Position numbers and translations under genes: made by a program. A DNA stretch of 64,000 bases, from positions 1,155,531 through 1,219,530 of the forward strand of contig NZ_JACVOL010000001.1 of the NCBI RefSeq assembly GCF_018882415.1. Reading direction: 5' to 3'. A model generated the notes under the pieces. It saw nothing but the letters and a program-made list of their open reading frames with translations. It was not told where the DNA came from and searched no databases. Within the stretch, counting starts at the first letter, position 1; each line of letters begins with the position of its first letter. This document shows, one piece after another, positions 58,470-64,000 of this stretch. The stretch comes from Polynucleobacter sp. 86C-FISCH. Lineage in GTDB: Bacteria > Pseudomonadota > Gammaproteobacteria > Burkholderiales > Burkholderiaceae.

Positions 58470-59114
58470 TTAACTGCGGTTAACTGTGTCGTTTGGGTAA
58501 AGCTTCTTGAAGAGTTGGCGAGTAAATTCTTCACACTCACGTTGGCGTTGATTTGCCATTGCACGTAATCCACGCCATGCTGCTAATGCGGGAATCGCAA
58601 TCAATAATCCAAAGGCAGTGTTGTAGAGCGCTACTGAAATACCGTGCGCTAATTGTTGTGGACTCCCTGCTGCTCCATTGATGGCGCCCTGACTACCAAA
58701 AATTTCGATCATGCCCACGACGGTGCCAAATAAACCGAGCAAGGGGGCAACCGTAGCAATCGTGGCTAGCGCACCTAAATAGCGATCCAATTTTTGCCAT
58801 GTAGCTTGCGCAGTGACTTGAAGTTCTTCTAAAGCCGTATCTGCACTACTGCCATTGAGTTTTTCACGCAAAGCGCAGGCTAGTAATGGCGAAGCGGGGG
58901 ATAACTGAGCTAATTCGGTAATGGACTGCTCTAGGCCTGTTTTCTTGTTAAGTATCTGATTTACAAGGGAAAAAGCAGTTTCTAGGCAATTTTTAGGAAA
59001 GATATATGTTTGGCGCAAATACCAGCTACGTTCAAGAACAATAGCCAGGCCAACAATTGAGATGATTAAGAGGGGCCAAATTGGCCAACCAGCGGATAAT
59101 AAGATGGAGTACAT
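58470..59114 (-). CDS. exbB: MotA/TolQ/ExbB family proton channel protein
   Basis: A 214-residue channel subunit with three membrane segments (~10-28, ~115-137, ~155-180): APLLGLFGTVVGMIEIFGS and VALYNTAFGLLIAIPALAAW are the conserved family helices. It starts the exbB-exbD-lpxK-trm112-kdsB unit and is divergent from xseA across 313 bases. ExbB rather than TolQ is inferred from the lpxK neighbourhood. Confidence 0.88.
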   Translation of the reverse strand: MYSILLSAGWPIWPLLIISIVGLAIVLERSWYLRQTYIFPKNCLETAFSLVNQILNKKTGLEQSITELAQLSPASPLLACALREKLNGSSADTALEELQVTAQATWQKLDRYLGALATIATVAPLLGLFGTVVGMIEIFGSQGAINGAAGSPQQLAHGISVALYNTAFGLLIAIPALAAWRGLRAMANQRQRECEEFTRQLFKKLYPNDTVNRS

Positions 59115-59163
59115 AAGCTCAGTACTTTAGCTGAATTAAAAAGCCCGTTTCGGAAAGTATCCC

Positions 59164-59172
59164 TGTGGATAA
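59164..59172 (-). promoter_or_regulatory. DnaA-box-like site (consensus)
   Basis: TGTGGATAA on the plus strand, i.e. a perfect TTATCCACA DnaA box on the minus strand. It lies 50 bases upstream of the exbB start. Binding is not shown; single boxes occur by chance. Confidence 0.35.
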
Positions 59173-59374
59173 CTCTGTGCAAAACTTTTTTGATATTGCG
59201 CTGTAAGTCCTTGATAGATGGTGAATGGCGATTTATATTGATTTAAATGGAACTTAATGACCAAGTTAATTTCTATATAAATCAATGACTTAGTATTGTC
59301 ATGTTGGATTTATGAGACGTTTTGGGTCAGTAATTACTTACTTATAAGCATTAAACCTAGGGCGAATCGGTATC

Positions 59375-59383
59375 TGTGGATAT
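59375..59383 (-). promoter_or_regulatory. DnaA-box-like site (one mismatch)
   Basis: TGTGGATAT, one base away from the consensus, in the same orientation and 211 bases from the perfect box, close to the xseA start. The pair is notable together but does not make an origin. Confidence 0.3.
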
Positions 59384-59427
59384 TTATTGGTGCCCAAGCC
59401 TGATAGCTGTGTGATTAAAGAGAAAAA

Positions 59428-60648
59428 ATGTCGGAAATATCAAGAGAAATTCTGAGTGTTGGCGATCTAAACCGCGCCATTGCCGCCTCTTTGGAGGATC
59501 GCTTTGACACCGTCTGGGTGAGCGGGGAGATTTCGAATTTCAAGGCCTATGACAGTGGGCACTGGTATTTCTCGCTAAAGGACGAAGAGGGACAAATCCG
59601 TTGCGTCATGTTCCGCGGTCGCAATGGCCAGGTTGGCTTTATGCCGCAATCCGGGGATTTGGTTGAAGTGAGTGCCAATTTAGGAATGTACGTTCCTCGT
59701 GGCGACATACAGCTCACAATTCAGACTTTGCGTCGTGCTGGTCTAGGCGGTTTATACGAAGCCTTTCTTAAACTCAAAGCAAAACTCGCTAAAGAAGGAT
59801 TGTTTGATGATGAGCGTAAGCGTGAGATCCCTTCTCATCCAAGATCGATTGGCATCATTACCTCTCCACAAGCTGCGGCACTGAAAGATGTGTTGAGTAC
59901 TTTAGCAAGAAGAGCTCCTCATATTCCGATTGTGATTTATCCGACCTTGGTGCAAGGTCCTGATGCGCCCGCAGGAATTATTGCCGCATTGAAAGCGGCG
60001 GAAAAAGAAAAAGCGGTCGATGTTCTTTTGTTGGTGCGTGGCGGCGGCAGTATTGAAGATTTATGGGCATTCAATGATGAGCAGTTAGCTTATGCGATTG
60101 CTGATTCATCTATTCCGGTAGTCAGCGGTGTTGGTCATGAAACGGATTTCACTATTGCTGACTTTGTGGCTGACTTGCGTGCGCCAACGCCTACTGGCGC
60201 GGCAGAACTTGCAGCACCACGCCGAGATCAAATGCTGCAAGAGCTCGATGCCATCATGCAGGCTTTACTCCAGCGGATTAATCAGAGAGTTGAGCGTGAA
60301 GCGCAGACCTTAGATCAATTGGCGCTGCGCTTAAGTCACGCCCTGCCTAACCCTGATCGCATGCGTGAGCAAATCAATGGTTGGCAGCAGCGATTAAATC
60401 AAGCTTGGTCGGTGCGCATAGAAAACTGGAAGCGCAATCAATCGCACTATCAGTCACAGTTAGAAATGCTCAACCCACAAAGAACACTTGAGAGGGGGTA
60501 TGCGGTGATACTTAGCAAAGACAAAGAAGAATTGCATGCAGTTCGCAAACCATCCGAATTAAATATAAGCAATGTTTACCAAGTACGTTTGGCTGAGGGT
60601 CAGGCGGAAGTGCAATTTTCAGAAGTAAGCCAGGTAGAAAGCAAATAG
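59428..60648 (+). CDS. xseA: exodeoxyribonuclease VII large subunit
   Basis: Large subunit of the single-strand exonuclease. 406 residues, shorter at the tail than E. coli (456). OB-fold N-terminal domain: WVSGEISNFKAYDSGHWYFSLKDE; then the catalytic core with YPTLVQGPDAPAGIIAAL, LVRGGGSIEDLWAFNDE and VVSGVGHETDFTIADFVADLRAPTPTGAAELAAP; a coiled coil follows (~260-360) and RTLERGYAVI near the end. xseB is not adjacent. Confidence 0.97.
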   Translation: MSEISREILSVGDLNRAIAASLEDRFDTVWVSGEISNFKAYDSGHWYFSLKDEEGQIRCVMFRGRNGQVGFMPQSGDLVEVSANLGMYVPRGDIQLTIQTLRRAGLGGLYEAFLKLKAKLAKEGLFDDERKREIPSHPRSIGIITSPQAAALKDVLSTLARRAPHIPIVIYPTLVQGPDAPAGIIAALKAAEKEKAVDVLLLVRGGGSIEDLWAFNDEQLAYAIADSSIPVVSGVGHETDFTIADFVADLRAPTPTGAAELAAPRRDQMLQELDAIMQALLQRINQRVEREAQTLDQLALRLSHALPNPDRMREQINGWQQRLNQAWSVRIENWKRNQSHYQSQLEMLNPQRTLERGYAVILSKDKEELHAVRKPSELNISNVYQVRLAEGQAEVQFSEVSQVESK

Positions 60649-60649
60649 C

Positions 60650-62668
60650 ATGAATCAAGCAATTCAAAAAATCCTCTTACTAATAGGTGCAGTATTTTCG
60701 ATGACATTGCTTTCAGGTTGCCCTAGCAGCGATTCTTCGGGTAATGCCACCGTAATTTATGGTGTAGTGAGCTCTGGCGGCGGATCTACTCCTCAGGCAA
60801 TTAGTAGCGCTACCGTGACAATTTATCAAGTCCAGTCGGGAACACCGTCTGTTGTGGCTCAAACAAGTTCTGACGGTGCTGGCAACTTTTCTGTAAAAGT
60901 GCCAAGCAATTCATCTAACACCGCTAGTAACCCGATTACCTACTATGCGGTTGCAAGAAAATCTCCAAGCATTGAGTTGATGGCGAGCTTGGGTACAGGC
61001 CCCTTAACTGCGGTGCGGATTAATGAACTCACTACCGTGGCATCGGCTTATGCATTTGCGCAATTATTTCGTAATGATTATTCGATAGGCGGTAGCGCTC
61101 TACCGATGAGTATCGCAGCGGGCATGGCGGAGAATTTGGTTTCTGCCCAATCTGGCGCTGCCTCTACTGTTATTCAAACTTCGCCAAACGGATATGAGAC
61201 AAACACCTGGAGCGCGCTTGGCACATTAGCCAATGTCTTGGCCGGCTGTACTCAAGGTGTCGCAAATGCGTGTACGAATTTATTTGCAGTCACGCCTTCT
61301 GCTAGTGGCGTCACTCCAACAACAACTTTGCAAGCGATAGTAAATATCGCTTTAAATCCAGCCGCTAATGTGAGTGCAATATATAACCTAGGGAGCGTAG
61401 TCACCAGCTACACACCTGCATTGACGGCTAACCAGGGGCCAAATTCATCGGCGCCCTTACAAAAGTTAGATGCCTGGACTATGGCTGTCAAAGTGAATAA
61501 CAGTGGCAATAGTAGCTGCCCGTTCGGTGGCCCAGCGAACGTTGCATTTGATGTCAACGGGTACGCTTGGATTAATAACAATGTGATTCAAGGTACGCCG
61601 AATTCTACAAATTGTTTAATTGTTCTAAAGCCCAACGGTCAGCCCGCTAATGGACTTGCTAATACTCCAACTTCGCCGATTACAGGTGGCGGTATTTTGG
61701 GCTCAGGCTTTGGAGTTGCAATTGATACGCTTGGTTACGTTTGGTCTGGCAGTTTCGGTTGGGGAAACAATGTGCCGAGTAGTGGTGCGGTAGCAAAGCT
61801 TTCATCACTTGGGGTACCAATTTCTCCAGCTGCGGGATATACCTCGGGTTTATTACGAGTCCAAGGTACCGCAGTTGATCAATCTAATAACATCTGGATG
61901 GCGAGCTATGGAAACAATGCCGTAGTTGTTTATCCCAATCAAACCACCAATGCTGTGAGTTATGTAGATAGCAACATAGAGCCTTTTGGTATGGCAATTT
62001 CAAGTGATGGATATGCGTGGGTTACCTATACAGGCTCTGACACTGTTTCTAAATTACGTTATAGCAACGGAGGGATTACAAAGCTCTTCACGGTCCCGCT
62101 TCCGAGCGGTAGCAATCCTAAGGGCGTTGCAGTAGATTCCTTGGGTAATGCTTGGGTGGCAGCCGGTAAAACTTCGACTGTGTACGCGATCAACTCGACT
62201 GGCACGATCGTAGGAACTTACACAGGACAAGGAATTAATGGACCTTGGGGCATTTCATTGGATGCCAAAGGAAATGTTTGGGTTGCTAATTTTGGAGTTG
62301 ACCTACCAAGCTTGCGCTACAGCATCGTTCAACTCTGTGGCGCCACTTCGAACTGCCCTACCGGTATAGCAATGGGCACGGCAATCACTCCAAGCACGGG
62401 CTACACCTTGCCATCCGCAGGTAGTCAAGTACTGCTTAACTCTGGTCAACCTCTTTATGGAGCAGGAGCGCCACCATCATATTTGCCGCTCATGCGTCTG
62501 ACATCCGTTAATGCAGATATGGCTGGAAATATTTGGGCGGCGAATAACTGGAAGCCTTCGGGTTTGAATGACTTACTCTTAAATCCAGGTGGCGATGGAA
62601 TGGTCATCTTCATTGGAGTTGCAGCACCTACAAAAGCACCAAGCTTAGGACCTGTTCAAGCACCTTAA
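60650..62668 (+). CDS. large beta-propeller (NHL/Vgb-like) lipoprotein
   Basis: A 672-residue predicted lipoprotein. Signal peptide with lipobox LLSGC (Cys 24), a carboxypeptidase-regulatory-type beta-sandwich at ~35-115 (SSATVTIYQVQSG, SSDGAGNFSVKV), a Ser/Thr/Asn/Ala-rich middle and then a C-terminal propeller of seven blades, each marked by G-[NY]-[AVI]-W or similar: about residues 304, 361, 413 (NNIW), 453, 498, 540 and 625. NHL or Vgb-type propellers bind ligands or proteins; the ligand is unknown. It starts 2 bases after xseA and has Asn/Ser-rich, low-charge composition. Confidence 0.8.
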   Translation: MNQAIQKILLLIGAVFSMTLLSGCPSSDSSGNATVIYGVVSSGGGSTPQAISSATVTIYQVQSGTPSVVAQTSSDGAGNFSVKVPSNSSNTASNPITYYAVARKSPSIELMASLGTGPLTAVRINELTTVASAYAFAQLFRNDYSIGGSALPMSIAAGMAENLVSAQSGAASTVIQTSPNGYETNTWSALGTLANVLAGCTQGVANACTNLFAVTPSASGVTPTTTLQAIVNIALNPAANVSAIYNLGSVVTSYTPALTANQGPNSSAPLQKLDAWTMAVKVNNSGNSSCPFGGPANVAFDVNGYAWINNNVIQGTPNSTNCLIVLKPNGQPANGLANTPTSPITGGGILGSGFGVAIDTLGYVWSGSFGWGNNVPSSGAVAKLSSLGVPISPAAGYTSGLLRVQGTAVDQSNNIWMASYGNNAVVVYPNQTTNAVSYVDSNIEPFGMAISSDGYAWVTYTGSDTVSKLRYSNGGITKLFTVPLPSGSNPKGVAVDSLGNAWVAAGKTSTVYAINSTGTIVGTYTGQGINGPWGISLDAKGNVWVANFGVDLPSLRYSIVQLCGATSNCPTGIAMGTAITPSTGYTLPSAGSQVLLNSGQPLYGAGAPPSYLPLMRLTSVNADMAGNIWAANNWKPSGLNDLLLNPGGDGMVIFIGVAAPTKAPSLGPVQAP

Positions 62669-62712
62669 TTAAATCTTTACATTAATAAAGCGAGTGCAAA
62701 CCTATATTGAGT

Positions 62713-63750
62713 TTAGAGAATATTCGGCTCTATCTGTAAGCTCACACCAAACTCGGCACGCACTTTATCTTGAATGCATTTGGCAAGACCCAGGATATCT
62801 TTAGATGTGCCGTCACCATGATTAACGAGCACTAAGGCTTGGTTCTCGTAGACGCCTACAGAGCCCATACGTTGACCTTTGAAGCCACACTGATCAATGA
62901 GCCAGCCGGCAGCAAGCTTACGCTTGCCTTGTGCATCAGGATAAGAAACCAAATTAGGATGGGCTTTTAGCAGTGTCTCGAATTTCTCATTAGGCACTAT
63001 GGGGTTCTGAAAGAAGCTTCCTGCATTGCCAATCAGCTTGGGGTCAGGGAGTTTGCGGGTACGAATCTTACATACCGCCAAGAAGATATCCTCTGGACTC
63101 GGAGTAGACCCCTCCGAAAATTGTTTTGCTAGGTCGGCGTAATGAATGCGAGCCTGCCAAGCTTTGGGGAGTTTAAAAACGACCTTTGTCACAATAAAGC
63201 GTTGGGGATTTTGCTTGAAGTAGCTATCGCGATACGCAAAGCAGCATGCCTCATTTGTCAGAGTGACAAAGGCTTGGTCTTTGACGTCAAAGGCTTCGAT
63301 GCTGTCAATGTAATCTGCGACTTCAACGCCATAGGCACCAATATTTTGAATTGGTGCTGCTCCAACCGTTCCCGGAATGAGGGCTAAGTTTTCTAAACCG
63401 GGCAAGTCGTTTTCTAAAGTCCAAGAAACAAGGTCATGCCAATTGACGCCACCACCAACTGCTAAAAAAGTTGCCTCACTATTTGAAGAAATGATTTCTT
63501 GTCCGGAGATGTTCATCAGGAGGGTGGCTCCTGGAAGATTATCTGGAAGAATCACATTGCTTCCGCCACCCAAAACCCGCCATGCCAGTTTTTGCCTGGC
63601 AATCTCAGAGATTAATTCTGGAATTTGCTCGGGCGCGGTAATTTCATAGGCTAGCTCTGCTTTGGCGTCAAAGCCAAAAGTGTTGCGGTCCTTCAATCCC
63701 AGATTAGGGATCAATTTTGCTGGGGGCGGCGCATTTTGAGCACGGTTCAT
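62713..63750 (-). CDS. murB: UDP-N-acetylenolpyruvoylglucosamine reductase
   Basis: FAD enzyme making UDP-MurNAc for peptidoglycan. 345 residues, type I MurB. FAD-binding region: LAWRVLGGGSNVILPDNLPG and LENLALIPGTVGAAPIQNIGAYGVE; YRDSYFKQNPQRFIVTKV contains the type I tyrosine loop; catalytic Ser-containing GNAGSFFQNPIVPN and C-terminal VLVNHGDGTSKDILGLA. It starts 135 bases before the divergent yajQ-like gene. Confidence 0.97.
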   Translation of the reverse strand: MNRAQNAPPPAKLIPNLGLKDRNTFGFDAKAELAYEITAPEQIPELISEIARQKLAWRVLGGGSNVILPDNLPGATLLMNISGQEIISSNSEATFLAVGGGVNWHDLVSWTLENDLPGLENLALIPGTVGAAPIQNIGAYGVEVADYIDSIEAFDVKDQAFVTLTNEACCFAYRDSYFKQNPQRFIVTKVVFKLPKAWQARIHYADLAKQFSEGSTPSPEDIFLAVCKIRTRKLPDPKLIGNAGSFFQNPIVPNEKFETLLKAHPNLVSYPDAQGKRKLAAGWLIDQCGFKGQRMGSVGVYENQALVLVNHGDGTSKDILGLAKCIQDKVRAEFGVSLQIEPNIL

Positions 63751-63885
63751 GCCACAATCTTATTCGTAAAAGAATCTAGAGCATATTTTTTGGCGGTATT
63801 GCTAGTAAGAAGCCCAAAAGAGGCGCTAAAAGATCTAGGAAATGTAATGATTACGAGAATATCAATAGGTAAATAGGGAGTAAAA

Positions 63886-64000
63886 ATGCCAACATTTGAC
63901 GTTGTATGTGAGCCGGACATGGTTGAACTCAAAAATGCGATTGAGCAATCCAATAAAGAAATTTCCAATCGATTTGACTTTAAGGGCTCAGATAGCCGTG
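63886..64000 (+). CDS. YajQ family nucleotide-binding protein (3' end missing)
   Basis: Only the first 38 residues are in the window: [20 protein letters not shown] and then [17 protein letters not shown], which match the YajQ/UPF0234 family start (PSFDIVSEVD...NAV...RYDFKG). YajQ members bind RNA or cyclic di-GMP in different species. A good ribosome site (GGAG at 63877-63880) precedes ATG 63886. Family identification from the start alone is fairly safe. Confidence 0.85.
   Translation, partial: MPTFDVVCEPDMVELKNAIEQSNKEISNRFDFKGSDSR

Larger units (their letters stand above)
59115..59427. promoter_or_regulatory. 313-base exbB/xseA divergent intergenic region
   Basis: The longest gene-free stretch here. 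I see two DnaA-box-like sites (see separate entries), an 18-base inverted repeat with arms ATGAC (59285-59289) and GTCAT (59298-59302), a 10-base palindrome AGTAATTACT (59329-59338), and a 16-base stretch ATTTCTATATAAATCA at 59269-59284 that recurs identically at 1617-1632 after maeB. Divergent promoters for exbB and xseA must lie here; clear -35/-10 pairs are not obvious. Confidence 0.5.

Noticed and set aside
59164..59383. Replication origin
   Set aside because: Only two DnaA-like boxes; no dnaA, dnaN, gidA or rpmH nearby and no array of boxes or AT-rich melting repeats.

Overview
The window looks like a stretch of chromosome from a streamlined freshwater betaproteobacterium of the Burkholderiales, most likely Polynucleobacter or a close relative. 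This is an inference from gene order and protein character, not from a database search. Betaproteobacterial blocks include fur/bamE-dapB, rubredoxin-hemL, yqgE-ruvX-pyrR-pyrB, glyA-nrdR-(minor pilins)-ribD-ribE beside ribB-ribH-nusB, tolQRAB-pal-cpoB, and exbB-exbD-lpxK-trm112-kdsB-adk. Base composition by eye is moderate (roughly mid-40s % GC, not computed). Genes are very tightly packed, many stops and starts overlap, and TTG starts are common. I see no tRNA, rRNA, insertion sequence, prophage or CRISPR array. The only gene-free stretch longer than 300 bases is 59115-59427.

Layout. 1-6.3 kb: end of maeB, a barstar-like protein, rsmE, transketolase and gapA. 6.3-17.6 kb: fur and bamE divergent, then dapB, leuS, lptE, holA, proA, hemJ, an RlmL-like methyltransferase, rubredoxin and hemL. 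17.7-23.4 kb: apaH and phr on the minus strand, then ydcF, yqgE, ruvX, pyrR and pyrB. 23.5-35.3 kb: a surface-glycan locus with six predicted glycosyltransferases (including a GT10 fucosyltransferase-type protein), an O-antigen-ligase-like membrane protein, the complete dTDP-L-rhamnose set rfbBDAC and heptosyltransferase waaC. 35.3-42.9 kb: a TolC-like protein, uppP, a DUF2721 protein, trmB, gabD and the nusB-ribH-ribB operon. 43.1-47.7 kb: a reduced minor-pilin cluster, ribD-ribE, and a small toxin-antitoxin island (lone Phd/YafN-like antitoxin plus higBA). 47.7-55.7 kb: queC, the Tol-Pal envelope complex, glyA, nrdR, a half-length antidote protein and adk. 55.9-64 kb: kdsB, a Trm112-like protein, lpxK, exbD, exbB, xseA, a beta-propeller lipoprotein, murB and the start of a yajQ-like gene.

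How the parts work together. Much of the window builds or maintains the outer envelope: kdsB supplies CMP-Kdo, lpxK makes lipid A, waaC adds the first heptose, rfbBDAC makes dTDP-rhamnose, the GT block extends the glycan, lptE and bamE insert LPS and outer-membrane proteins, uppP recycles the lipid carrier, murB serves peptidoglycan, and Tol-Pal ties the layers together. A second theme is cofactors: riboflavin (ribB, ribH, ribD, ribE), tetrapyrrole (hemL, hemJ) and queuosine (queC).

Most worth a second look: two consecutive minor pilins that begin exactly at the mature N-terminus with no prepilin leader; a RibBA-like protein whose GTP cyclohydrolase half has lost all three zinc cysteines (RibBX type); a higBA operon whose 19-base palindrome fills the promoter spacer and whose GTG start sits at the predicted transcription start; the nearby orphan antitoxins; and the glycan locus with a GT10 enzyme but no visible flippase.
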